A stretch of DNA of 64,000 nucleotides from CAYTEO01 sp964436825 (GTDB taxonomy: Bacteria > Krumholzibacteriota > Krumholzibacteriia > LZORAL124-64-63): positions 128,628-192,627 of the forward strand of contig CAYTEO010000001.1 in the NCBI GenBank assembly GCA_964436825.1. The letters are read 5' to 3'. Position 1 is the first letter of the stretch, and every line of letters begins with the position of its first letter. The notes beneath the pieces are model-generated. The model made no database searches, was not told the origin of the DNA, and worked only from the letters and a program-made list of their open reading frames with translations. Of this stretch, positions 1 to 9,035 are shown one piece after another. The position numbers were made by a program, and so were the translations under genes.

Positions 1-1022
1 CGGCCCTCCAGGCTGGTCTGCAGCCGGAGGTAGTCCGTCGTGGTCTCGCCGGCCGGACCGGCCAGGAAACGGTAGTCGCGCCGGATCTCCGTGCGTGCCC
101 AGCTCGCGTAGCGGTAGTGGACGCGCATCTGGAGGGTCCGCTGGCGCACGGCCAGGCTGTCGTCGTCCCCCGCGGCCGGGTCGTCCACGCGGCGATCGAG
201 CAGGTCGAGGCCGACCTGCAGGCGCGACGACGCCCGCCAGCTCAGCGATCCCCGCAGGTTGCGGGTGCGGTTGCGGGAGTCCGCCCCGCCCGTCCCCTCG
301 GTCCGCATCTCCTGCAGGTCGGTCCCGGCGGAGACGCGCACCCCGTGCCCCAGGTCCCTGTCCAGGGAGGCCCTCCCCAGCCACTGGCGGGTGCGATGCC
401 GCCGGCCGGTGGCGAGCTGTTCGTCGTCGAGCCGCCGGTGCAGGGCACTCAGCCTCACCGCGCCCAGGTCCTGGAACGCCTCCAGGGTGACGTCGGTGGA
501 GCGCTGGGAGACCTCCGCGCTCCCGGGCGCGGCGAACAGGCGGTGCCGGTGGTAGCCGGCGCGCAGCCGTGGCCAGCGGGTCGGGTTGTAGGTCCAGGAG
601 AGCTGGATGTCGTCGGCCTCCTGGCGGAGGCTGTCCGCCGCCAGGGAGACGGTCTGGCGGGGCGAGAGCAGCAGCGACAGGTCGTAGGCCGTCCCGGACA
701 GTCCCAGGCGCAGCCGGTGACGGCTGAGCTGGCGAGACAGCTCCAGGTCGTCGTAGCGGTCGAGGTAGAGGTCCAGCAGCAGCCGGTTCTTGACCAGCAG
801 CTCGTCCAGGGCCGTCACCTCGAGGTTCGTGCGGACCTGGCGCGTGGTCGCCCCCGTTCCGCTCTGCTGCTGGTAGGCCGTGTTGAACCTGCCGTGCCAC
901 TCGGCGGAGGCCCGGCCCTGGCCGGTCATCACCAGCAGCAGGCAGGGAACGACCAGGGCGATCCAGGGGACCGTCTCCGGCCTGCGGGGACTCGAGTCGC
1001 CGTTGCCGCACGGAGCCTCCAT
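1..1022 (-). CDS. outer-membrane beta-barrel protein, C-terminus cut by window edge
   Basis: Reading leftwards from an ATG at 1022, the frame stays open for 340 codons to the window edge, so the 3' end is missing. The start overlaps the stop of the upstream cytochrome as TGATG, which implies translational coupling. Residues 1-40 hold a basic stretch, a hydrophobic core (VPWIALVVPCLLLVMTG) and an ASA cleavage site, so the protein is exported. The rest is a run of alternating amphipathic strands rich in Arg, Asp, Trp and Tyr with short polar turns, typical of a large outer-membrane barrel. No haem motif is present. Its place at the end of a multihaem cytochrome operon suggests a porin partner that lets cytochromes pass electrons across the outer membrane, by analogy with MtrB/OmbB; that role is inferred from context. 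It could also be an unrelated barrel. Confidence 0.8.
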   Translation of the reverse strand, partial: MEAPCGNGDSSPRRPETVPWIALVVPCLLLVMTGQGRASAEWHGRFNTAYQQQSGTGATTRQVRTNLEVTALDELLVKNRLLLDLYLDRYDDLELSRQLSRHRLRLGLSGTAYDLSLLLSPRQTVSLAADSLRQEADDIQLSWTYNPTRWPRLRAGYHRHRLFAAPGSAEVSQRSTDVTLEAFQDLGAVRLSALHRRLDDEQLATGRRHRTRQWLGRASLDRDLGHGVRVSAGTDLQEMRTEGTGGADSRNRTRNLRGSLSWRASSRLQVGLDLLDRRVDDPAAGDDDSLAVRQRTLQMRVHYRYASWARTEIRRDYRFLAGPAGETTTDYLRLQTSLEG

Positions 1023-2173
1023 CAATCGCCCTTGGGGTGGTGGATGTTGAACGAGGAGGGCCCGGTGTAGTCGCGGCCGTGGACCTCGAAGCAGTTCCGC
1101 CGGGACGAGGTGCGGTGCGGCCCCTTGTCGGGGATCGTGTTCATCACGATGCCGTTGACGGTCCGGCTGCCCGGCACCCCGTCGGAGGGGATGTGACAGC
1201 CGAAGCAGAGTCGCCGCGCCTGGTCGGCGTTGTTCAGGGGATCGGTCAAGCCGTACCAGCCGGGCAGGTCGTCCCGCAGGAGGAAGAGGTTCGGCTGGGT
1301 CCCGTCGCTGCCCTGGGATCCGTGGGGATTGTGGCAGTCGTAGCACGGGAGCATGTCCCCCACGTTGACGTAGCTGGGCCAGGAGATGGCGATATCCGGA
1401 TCCTTGCGGATCTGGTGGCCGGCGGTCTGCCCGTTGAGGCTGCTGTCGTAGTAGTCCTCGATCCAGCGTCCCTCGCTGTTCATGCCTGGCGGGCCGTTGC
1501 TGCCGTGGCAGGAGAAGCAGAGCTGGTAGTTGGCCGGTGCCCCGAAGTCGGCGTAGCCGCCGATCTCACGATAGGTCCCCTTGAGCAGGTCCAGGGGGTT
1601 GTCGGTGGCGTGGGGATCGTGGCAGTTGAGACAGTGGCCGTGGCCGAGGGCGTCCCGCAGCGGCATGTCGGGATCGCGGTCGTGGGGCGAGAAGTCGTGC
1701 CCGTTGTACGACCCCGCGTTCTCGTAGACGACCTGTCCGGGCCAGCGACCGCGGTACTGGACGCCGTGGAGCTTGTCCCCGCCCACGTTGGCCTCGAAGT
1801 AGCCGGGATAGGGGCTGTAGTCGGGCAGGCGGTCGGTCTCGCCAAGGGGGTAGTTGACGGGCTGGTCCCGATGGCACCCGCCCACCCCCGAGGTGGAGAA
1901 GCAGAGGTTGTTGTCGTTGGGCGCGAACAGGTTCCGGGGATTGGGAGCGATCTGGCCGTCCTGGGAGGCATGGGGATCGTGGCACTGGGTGCACTCCCCG
2001 ATCGACGGCGGGTCGGTCACCAGCCGCTGGACCCCGTGAACGGGATCGGTGTGGGGGCCCGTCCGGTCGCCGGGCGCGGCGACCAGCGGTCCGGCCCCAC
2101 CGCCGGTGCGAACGACCAGCCAGAGGGTGGCCGACAGGAGCACGAGCATCGAGAACGGAAGCGATCTTCTCAT
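1022..2173 (-). CDS. exported multihaem c-type cytochrome, 5 CXXCH plus two irregular sites
   Basis: 383 residues, with an N-terminal signal peptide (MRRSLPFSMLVLLSATLWLVV). Five canonical haem sites are visible: CTQCH, CLNCH, CFSCH, CYDCH and CFGCH. Three continue as CXXCH-x-PH(A/G), the pattern of doubled-CXXCH cytochromes in which a nearby His is an axial ligand. Two further positions look like altered sites: CFSTSGVGGCH, with eight residues between the cysteines, and CFEVH near the C-terminus, where the second Cys is Val. The protein should be a periplasmic or surface electron carrier. It is fourth in a minus-strand operon and its stop overlaps the start of the downstream barrel gene. A GGGGAGAGG ribosome site precedes the ATG. 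Confidence 0.9.
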   Translation of the reverse strand: MRRSLPFSMLVLLSATLWLVVRTGGGAGPLVAAPGDRTGPHTDPVHGVQRLVTDPPSIGECTQCHDPHASQDGQIAPNPRNLFAPNDNNLCFSTSGVGGCHRDQPVNYPLGETDRLPDYSPYPGYFEANVGGDKLHGVQYRGRWPGQVVYENAGSYNGHDFSPHDRDPDMPLRDALGHGHCLNCHDPHATDNPLDLLKGTYREIGGYADFGAPANYQLCFSCHGSNGPPGMNSEGRWIEDYYDSSLNGQTAGHQIRKDPDIAISWPSYVNVGDMLPCYDCHNPHGSQGSDGTQPNLFLLRDDLPGWYGLTDPLNNADQARRLCFGCHIPSDGVPGSRTVNGIVMNTIPDKGPHRTSSRRNCFEVHGRDYTGPSSFNIHHPKGD

Positions 2174-2258
2174 GCCTCTCCCCGAAGTTGCGGGATGGGA
2201 AGGCCCCGGAGGGCCCCCCCATCCCCAGGTACGGGCAGGTCAGTGCCCGCTCAGGCGG

Positions 2259-3263
2259 TCAACCCTGGACGTGGCACTGCTTGCAGAGATCCCTGACCTG
2301 GGCGCCGTCGTCGCCCTCCTCGGTGACCGTACCGGTACCGGCCATGAAGATCAATCCGAAGGGATTGTTGTTGCCGTGGGCCTTGTGGCAGGTCAGGCAG
2401 GTCGGCGTGGAGCCGGCGTCTGAGCCGTCCCAGACACCCGTCGGGGACATGACCTTGACCCTGTTGGTGTGGCCGGCGAAGACGGCCAGGCTCGAGTGGC
2501 CGCCGCCGACGGCGCCGATGTCGGCATCGGCCGCCGGGTGTCGCAGCCAGCCCTCGCCGGTGGAGCCGCCGACCTCGGGGCCGCCCTTGGCACCGTGGAA
2601 GTCGGTATGGCAGCCCTTGCAGTAGTCGGCGATGGCCGAGGCGGTCTGGTCAGGCTCGTTGAAGAAGACGTTGTCCCAGGCGTAGTGCGTGCTCAGCGGG
2701 CCGGAGGCGACCTGGTAGACGTCCGTGCCCAGGTCGTTGGTGCCGGTGCTGTAGGTCACGATCAGCCCGGGGTAGCTCACGTTGCCCGGATCGTAGATCA
2801 GGTTCCGGTAGGCATTGCCGTTCGGGTTGTACCCGTGCGGCTGGTGGCAATCCACGCACTCCAGGCCGTCCGGGTTGTTCCAGGGCGGGTTGCTTCCCGG
2901 CGCGTAGTCCGTGGCGTCCAGGGTGTGACCCGTGGCCGTGGTGGCGTCGCCGACCCGGTTCAGGGCGCCCGCGGCCCGGACGTAGCCGTTGGCGTTCGGT
3001 CCGTAGACGTCGGGCGCGAACGGCTGGTTGTCGTGGCACGACAGGCAGAGGTCGTTGACGTCGTTGCGCAGCAGGTACTCGTGCGGCGTGGCATCGAACG
3101 GGGTGATGATCCCCGTGCCGTCCGCGTTGTACCCGTGCGACTGGCTGGCGTGCATGACGTGACAGTCACTGCAGACCAGCGAGGTCCCGAAGTGGTAGTC
3201 GCCGGCCACGGCGAACGTGGCCAGGACCATCACCAGGGTGACCGTCAGGCTGAAGCGTTTCAT
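2259..3263 (-). CDS. OmcS-like exported hexahaem cytochrome
   Basis: 334 residues. The ATG at 3263 is chosen because AGGGGGA lies just upstream and the signal peptide (MKRFSLTVTLVMVLATFAVA) follows; an in-frame start further upstream lacks both. Six haem sites occur in the order CSDCHVMH, CLSCH, CVDCHQPHG, CKGCHTDFH, CLTCHKAHG and CKQCH, the last five residues from the C-terminus. This order, and the histidines after each site, match site by site what I recall of Geobacter OmcS (CEGCHTMH, CLNCH, CSSCHDPHG, CANCHTDIH, CLSCHRAHA, terminal CNKCH), including the mature N-terminal pattern [FY]H-x-G before haem 1 and an LRHPA motif after haem 4. OmcS polymerises into conductive filaments. The protein is about 100 residues shorter than OmcS, so filament formation is a hypothesis. 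Confidence 0.88.
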   Translation of the reverse strand: MKRFSLTVTLVMVLATFAVAGDYHFGTSLVCSDCHVMHASQSHGYNADGTGIITPFDATPHEYLLRNDVNDLCLSCHDNQPFAPDVYGPNANGYVRAAGALNRVGDATTATGHTLDATDYAPGSNPPWNNPDGLECVDCHQPHGYNPNGNAYRNLIYDPGNVSYPGLIVTYSTGTNDLGTDVYQVASGPLSTHYAWDNVFFNEPDQTASAIADYCKGCHTDFHGAKGGPEVGGSTGEGWLRHPAADADIGAVGGGHSSLAVFAGHTNRVKVMSPTGVWDGSDAGSTPTCLTCHKAHGNNNPFGLIFMAGTGTVTEEGDDGAQVRDLCKQCHVQG

Positions 3264-3338
3264 CTTGCTGTCCCCCTTCACGTGACGTGAAGTGCATTCC
3301 CAAGTGACGACAAGTGACGGAAACACGCAGAAGATCGG

Positions 3339-4313
3339 TCAACTGCTCTGCTGCTCACCTCCTTCCCGCGTCGCGTACACCTGGTAGCGACAACCGACCT
3401 TCTCCAGTACGTAGATTCTCCCGGGCGGGTACCAGGCCACTGCACTCGGATAGGCCATGGATCCGGGGCCCGAGCCCTTACCCCCGATGTACGTCTCGAA
3501 ACGGCCGTCGGCGTCGAAACGGCTGACGACCTGACGGATCATGTCCACCACCCAGATGCGCCCGTCGTCCTGGACGGCGATCCCGGTCGGCAGGGAGAAG
3601 TTCCCCCAGCCGGAATCGTGCTTCCCGAAGGCGAGCACACGCTCGCCGCCGGCCGTGAAGACCTGGACGGCGGCGGCGGCGGACATGTCGGTCACGTAGA
3701 AGCGGTGCCGGCCGTCCACCCAGAACCCGGTGGGCTTGACCAGCTGCCCGGTCTCCCCCAGGCGCACCGTGCGCCGGCTGCGGAGATCGGGCGAGAGGAT
3801 CAGGACGACGCCGCGCTCGCGGCTCATCCCGAGGACGGCCACCTCGCCCTCGGGCGTCAGCGCCAGGGCCAGGGGCCGGAAACCGGAGTCACCCAGCAGG
3901 CGGGCCGGCTGGATCCGGTCCACCGGGGTGCCGCGGTAGTCCAGCACGGCGACGTCGATCGACAGGGCGTCGAGCAGGAAGATCGTCCCGTCCGGCGTGG
4001 CCACCAGGGAGAGCGGTTCCCCGGGAACGTAGCGCCCGTCGCGCCAGACCGTGTGGGTGAAGCTGTAGACCGGTGTACCGTCGCGGTCGAAGATGACGAC
4101 GCGGTGGTTCCCGCTGTCGGCCACGAAGACCTCGCCGGTCGCCGGATCGCAGAAGATGTGGCGGGGATTGCGGAACGGCTGGTTGGGACCGGTCCCCGTG
4201 ACGATCTGGACCAGCGCCGGGGGCGTCGCCGGCTGGACCTCGGCCAGGACGGGCCATCCCGCCAGCACGAGAGCCAACCAGAGACCGATCCTGATCCGGC
4301 CGTCACGCCTCAC
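3339..4313 (-). CDS. exported NHL-repeat beta-propeller protein
   Basis: 324 residues from a GTG at 4313, with GGAAGGA about nine bases upstream and the start two bases after the stop of the 7-haem cytochrome gene. An in-frame ATG at 4340 would overlap that gene and carries no better ribosome site. A signal peptide (IGLWLALVLAGWPVLAE) is followed by several NHL-type repeats, for example NPRHIFCDPATGEVFVADSG and LPTGIAVQDDGRIWVVDM, which should fold as a beta-propeller. NHL propellers are protein-binding scaffolds. An NHL-repeat gene also adjoins omcS in Geobacter sulfurreducens as I recall it, so a role in assembly or export of the neighbouring cytochromes is plausible but inferred. Confidence 0.88.
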   Translation of the reverse strand: MRRDGRIRIGLWLALVLAGWPVLAEVQPATPPALVQIVTGTGPNQPFRNPRHIFCDPATGEVFVADSGNHRVVIFDRDGTPVYSFTHTVWRDGRYVPGEPLSLVATPDGTIFLLDALSIDVAVLDYRGTPVDRIQPARLLGDSGFRPLALALTPEGEVAVLGMSRERGVVLILSPDLRSRRTVRLGETGQLVKPTGFWVDGRHRFYVTDMSAAAAVQVFTAGGERVLAFGKHDSGWGNFSLPTGIAVQDDGRIWVVDMIRQVVSRFDADGRFETYIGGKGSGPGSMAYPSAVAWYPPGRIYVLEKVGCRYQVYATREGGEQQSS

Positions 4314-4315
4314 GA

Positions 4316-5413
4316 TCAGTGTCCTTCCAGCAGATGGCACTGGTCACAACCGCGCCGCTCGACGGCGCCGTTGATGTCCCAGACCAGGGAAAAGGCGTTC
4401 GCGCTGCCGTGGGCCTTGTGGCACGACAGGCAGAAGACGCCGTTGGTGTTGCCGTCCACGGCCGAGGCCGAGGCGAAGTCGATCGCCCCGTCGACGACGA
4501 ACGGCACACGGGCCGCGCCGTCGAAACCGGGACCGGTGCCCTGCTCCCAGACCGTCGGGTTGGTGGTGCCGCGGGTGACGCCCTGGGCGATGTTGTTGGG
4601 CTGGCCCCGCTCGCTGTCGTAGGTCGGGTGCTTGGAATGGATGCCGTCCCCGTCGGGATCGGTGTAGCTCGGGCCGGAGAAGACGTGGTGGCAGTCCAGG
4701 CAGATGTTCGTCACCTCGCGCAGGGAGACGTCGTTGGCCGTCCCGTAGCGGGTGTGGTCACGCTCGTACTTGGCCAGGCCGGTCACGTCGTTGAACAGCC
4801 CCAGCGGCGGGGTGCCCTCCGGATAACTGGCCCACTGCAGGTTGCGCGGGTTCCCGTTGCCGTGGGGATCGTGGCAGTCGACGCAGGTGACGACCTGGTC
4901 CTCCGGCTGCGACCAGTGGCAGCGCGAGCAGAGACTGGTGGGGTTGCGCCCGAGGTTGTGGCCATGGGCGCTGATGACGTCCGGCTCGTCGAAGAAGCCG
5001 GCCGAGCGCTCGACCAGGCCGTTGACGTCGGCGCCCACGACGTCGGGAATGCCTGCGACACCGTCGTGACAGGAGAGACACAGGTCCAGGGGATTGGCAT
5101 ATTTCAGCAGGTAGGGATTGGGACCGGTCGTGTAGGGATACGACGGCACGTTCCCGCCGCCACTGGTCCCCCCGTCGTAGTCGTGCTGCATGCTGCCGTG
5201 CATGACGTGGCAGTCGGAGCAGACCAGGTTGGCCCCGTTGTGGTAGACGTCCAGTGCCTTGCCGAACATGGCCTGCTCACGGTAGAACGAGCCGTCGTCG
5301 CGATGGATCGAGTTCGCCGACGGCGTCGCCGACGACCATGACCAGACCATGACAACCATCGCCAGGACCAACAGCTCCCGGCACCTTCCTCCAGGTGACC
5401 GATACTCCACCAT
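4316..5413 (-). CDS. exported heptahaem c-type cytochrome, OmcS-like with one extra haem
   Basis: 365 residues from the ATG at 5413, which has GGGGAAGG upstream; a longer in-frame start has no ribosome site and would put the hydrophobic segment far from the N-terminus. A signal peptide (LLVLAMVVMVWSWSSATPSA) is followed by seven sites: CSDCHVMHG, CLSCH, CSRCH, CVDCHDPHG, CLDCH, CLSCHKAHG and CDQCH. The first and last two resemble the 6-haem neighbour (YHNGANLVCSDCHVMHGS against YHFGTSLVCSDCHVMHAS), so the two are paralogues. The extra site is CSRCH, between the second and fourth. This is the first gene of the operon and probably encodes a surface or periplasmic electron carrier. Confidence 0.9.
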   Translation of the reverse strand: MVEYRSPGGRCRELLVLAMVVMVWSWSSATPSANSIHRDDGSFYREQAMFGKALDVYHNGANLVCSDCHVMHGSMQHDYDGGTSGGGNVPSYPYTTGPNPYLLKYANPLDLCLSCHDGVAGIPDVVGADVNGLVERSAGFFDEPDVISAHGHNLGRNPTSLCSRCHWSQPEDQVVTCVDCHDPHGNGNPRNLQWASYPEGTPPLGLFNDVTGLAKYERDHTRYGTANDVSLREVTNICLDCHHVFSGPSYTDPDGDGIHSKHPTYDSERGQPNNIAQGVTRGTTNPTVWEQGTGPGFDGAARVPFVVDGAIDFASASAVDGNTNGVFCLSCHKAHGSANAFSLVWDINGAVERRGCDQCHLLEGH

Positions 5414-5722
5414 TGCCTTCCCCTCCAGCCCGGGTCCCACCGCGGGCTCTCTCGGCGGCGTCAACACGCCACCACCATGGACATTACGAAACATCTATAT
5501 CCTATCAGGCATCTGGGAATTATGGAAGAAAAAAATCACGGATCCCGATTATTTAATAACAAGATTCGCGCTGTCCGGTTACACCGCACCCGGCCATCAC
5601 CGTCCTGTCACGCCACCGCCATGACGGACAGGGCAAGTTACGGCATGGTGTTTCCGTCCGTGCGTGTTATCCTACACGCTGTCTAGATCATCTCACCGCA
5701 ACCAGGCGACAGAGGTGCCGCG
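5414..5722. promoter_or_regulatory. divergent intergenic region with AT-rich island
   Basis: This 309-base gap separates the minus-strand cytochrome operon from the plus-strand S1-domain gene. From about 5480 to 5580 the base composition drops well below the surrounding 70% GC, with TATATCC, AAAAAAATC and ATTTAATAAC runs, as expected for a promoter or upstream regulatory region. I could not pick a convincing -35/-10 pair for the cytochrome operon. No small gene or RNA is evident. Confidence 0.55.
5665..5673 (+). promoter_or_regulatory. extended -10 promoter candidate for the S1-domain gene
   Basis: TG-T-TATCCT is an extended -10 element about 50 bases before the ATG at 5723. No good -35 is seen 16-18 bases upstream, which is tolerated for extended -10 promoters. 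Confidence 0.4.
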
Positions 5723-6796
5723 ATGAACGACCAAGGCCGGACCGACGACGAGTTCGCCCGCTTGCTCGACGAGCAGGCCGCCTTCCCTGCCCGGACCACC
5801 GAGCCTCGCCCCGGGGACCGGATCACCGGGACGATCGTGCAGATCGGCGACGAGACCGCCTTCGTGGACTACGGAGGCCGCAGCGAGTTGCCGATCTCCA
5901 CGGCCGAGCTGCGGGACGCCGACGGCAACCCCACCCACGATGTCGGAGACAAGATCACCGGCTGGGTCGCCGGCAAGGGCGAGGACCTGCGGCTCGTGCT
6001 CACCGGCGGTGGCGGCGGCCGCGACACGCGCTGGCTCGAGGAGGCGCACGCCACCGGCCTCCCCGTGGAGGGGCGCGTCACCGAGACGAACAAGGGCGGT
6101 TTCGTCGTCGACCTGGACGGCCACCGCGCCTTCTGCCCCATCTCCCAGATCGACGACGGCTACGTCGACGATCCCGCGGCATGGGTCGGCCGCAAGCTCT
6201 CCTTCCGGATCCTCGAGTACGCCGAGGGCGGTCGGCGCCTCGTCGTCTCCCGCCGCGTCCTGCTGGAGGAGGAGAAGGAGCAGCGGGCCGCCGAGACCCG
6301 TCGTTCCCTCCAGCTCGGCGACGTCGTCGAGGGAACCGTCAGGCGGCTGATGCCCTATGGCGCCTTCGTCGACATCGGAGGTCTGCAGGCCCTGCTGCAC
6401 GTCTCCCAGATCAGCCACGCCCACGTCGACGACCCGGCGGACCACCTCCGGGAGGGCCAGCAGCTGCAGGTCCAGGTCATCGACATCCAGGACCTGGGCG
6501 GCCAGCACGAGCGGATCAGCCTCTCGCTCAAGGCCCTCGCCGACGATCCCTGGCAGGAGGTGGAGCAGCGACTCCAGGTGGGTCAATGGGTCAAGGGGGT
6601 CGTCACCGGCCTGGCCGACTTCGGGGCCTTCGTCGAGTTGTGGCCCGGCGTGCGCGGACTGATCCATGTCTCGGAACTGAGCGAGCAGCGGGTCGGTCAC
6701 CCGCGGGAGGTCCTGCGGGAGGGCCAGGAGGTCAGCGTCAAGGTCAAGGAGATCGACCTTCCCCGCCGGCGGATCGGCCTGTCGCTGGTCGGCTGA
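5723..6796 (+). CDS. four-domain S1 RNA-binding protein (ribosomal protein S1 family)
   Basis: 357 residues with four S1 (OB-fold) repeats at about 30-95, 112-185, 200-275 and 286-357. The last two carry the canonical core patterns (GTVRRLMPYGAFVDIGGL and GVVTGLADFGAFVELWPGV), each followed by LHVSQIS or IHVSELS. Ribosomal protein S1 binds mRNA leaders and docks them on the 30S subunit. Typical S1 in proteobacteria has six repeats, and four-repeat forms occur in other phyla. The first two domains are more divergent, as expected for the ribosome-docking half. The gene stands alone, divergent from the cytochrome operon. It may be rpsA proper or an accessory S1 protein; the window cannot decide this. 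Confidence 0.85.
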   Translation: MNDQGRTDDEFARLLDEQAAFPARTTEPRPGDRITGTIVQIGDETAFVDYGGRSELPISTAELRDADGNPTHDVGDKITGWVAGKGEDLRLVLTGGGGGRDTRWLEEAHATGLPVEGRVTETNKGGFVVDLDGHRAFCPISQIDDGYVDDPAAWVGRKLSFRILEYAEGGRRLVVSRRVLLEEEKEQRAAETRRSLQLGDVVEGTVRRLMPYGAFVDIGGLQALLHVSQISHAHVDDPADHLREGQQLQVQVIDIQDLGGQHERISLSLKALADDPWQEVEQRLQVGQWVKGVVTGLADFGAFVELWPGVRGLIHVSELSEQRVGHPREVLREGQEVSVKVKEIDLPRRRIGLSLVG

Positions 6797-6818
6797 GACG
6801 GAGCCCCCCGCCGACGGG

Positions 6819-7967
6819 CTAGGCCCTGACCGCCCGGGCCGCGGCGACGATCCGCTCCGTGGCGTAGGCCACCTCCGCATCGGTCGTGAACCGGCCGAGG
6901 CAGATCCTCAGGCTGGCCGCCGCCTCCTGTTCGCTCAGCCCGAGGCAGCGCAGCACCGGCGAGACGCGTCCGTCGGTGCTGGAACAGGCCGACCCGGTCG
7001 ACAGGGCCAGGGTCCGCAACTCGCGCAGCAGCGCGGCGGCGGTCGCACCGGGGAACAGGATATTGAGGCTGCCCGGCAGGCGGCGCCGCGGGTGGCCGTT
7101 CAGCCGGGCATCGGGAATCTCCTGCCGGATGCCCTCCCACAACCGCTGCGCGAGCCCGCGCAGGCGACGACCGTCCTCCTCCAGACGCTGCCCGGCCACC
7201 CGGCACGCCTCCCCCATACCGACGGCGCCGATGACGTTGGGCGTCCCGGAACGCAACCCGCCCTCCTGGCCCCCTCCGGTCAGCAGGGGACGCAGGCGTC
7301 GCCGCACGTGGCGGCCGCGGACGACCAGGGCCCCGCTGCCGGTGGGGCCGTGGAACTTGTGGGCGGAGAGGGAGAGCAGGTCGATCCCCTCGGCGGTCAT
7401 GTCGACGGGGATCCGCCCGACCGCCTGGGCGGCGTCGGCATGGAAGGGGATCCCGCGGTCCCGGCAGAGGGCGGCGATCTCGCCGAGCGGCTGGATGGTC
7501 CCGATCTCGTTCTGGACGGCCAGGATCGTGACCAGTGCGGTCCGGTCGTCCAGCGCCGCGGCGACGTCGGCGGGGTCGACGATCCCGTCGCTCCCGCAGC
7601 CGACCTCGACGACCTCCCACCCTCGCCCGGCCAGCTCCCGCAACGGCTCCCGCACGGACGGATGCTCCAGGACGCTCGTGACGATCCGCCCCGGCTCGCG
7701 GCAGCCCGCGGCCAGCCCCTTCAGCGCCAGGTTGTTGGCCTCGGTGGCGCCGGAGGTGAGCACGACGTCCTCGGGGCGGCAGCCCACCAGCGCGGCCACC
7801 TCCTCCCGCGCCCGGTCCAGCAGGGCCCGCGTCGCCCAGCCGAAGGCGTGGTTGCTGGCCGGGTTGCCGTGATGCCGGCGGGCGACGTCGTGCATCCGCT
7901 CCAGGACGGCCGGGTCCAGGGGGGTCGAGGCGTGGTGGTCCAGGTAGACGGGCGTGGCAACTGGCAC
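6819..7967 (-). CDS. cysteine desulfurase (NifS/IscS type)
   Basis: 382 residues from a GTG at 7967 with GGGAGGA upstream. It is a class V aminotransferase fold: His102, Asp178 (HADAAQ) and Gln181 contact PLP, and Lys204 in SAHKFHG forms the Schiff base. Cys328 in STGSACSS is the catalytic cysteine that carries the persulfide. It takes sulfur from cysteine for Fe-S assembly. The gene starts 20 bases after the stop of nadA. The same pairing is known in Bacillus and other bacteria, where the desulfurase helps mature the 4Fe-4S cluster of quinolinate synthase. That dedicated role is likely here, although the enzyme may also serve as a general IscS. Confidence 0.93.
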   Translation of the reverse strand: MPVATPVYLDHHASTPLDPAVLERMHDVARRHHGNPASNHAFGWATRALLDRAREEVAALVGCRPEDVVLTSGATEANNLALKGLAAGCREPGRIVTSVLEHPSVREPLRELAGRGWEVVEVGCGSDGIVDPADVAAALDDRTALVTILAVQNEIGTIQPLGEIAALCRDRGIPFHADAAQAVGRIPVDMTAEGIDLLSLSAHKFHGPTGSGALVVRGRHVRRRLRPLLTGGGQEGGLRSGTPNVIGAVGMGEACRVAGQRLEEDGRRLRGLAQRLWEGIRQEIPDARLNGHPRRRLPGSLNILFPGATAAALLRELRTLALSTGSACSSTDGRVSPVLRCLGLSEQEAAASLRICLGRFTTDAEVAYATERIVAAARAVRA

Positions 7968-7987
7968 GCGATCCTCCCGCGAACGGG

Positions 7988-8932
<945 letters not shown>

Positions 8933-9035
8933 GGCGTTGTTCCTCTCCTTCGGCTACTCCGGGTACGGAGCCCAGGGCCCTCGCCTCCGGGACGGGGGTA
9001 TCATCGCCACAATCCGTCGGGGCTGCAAGTCCGTA

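Noticed and set aside
3264..3326. Longer N-terminus for the 6-haem cytochrome
   Set aside because: It would place 21 residues before a clean signal peptide, and the AGGGGGA site serves the ATG at 3263.
8933..9035. Minus-strand promoter for nadA (TTGCAG and GATGAT)
   Set aside because: The hexamers are poor and several alternative spacings fit equally; I could not choose one.
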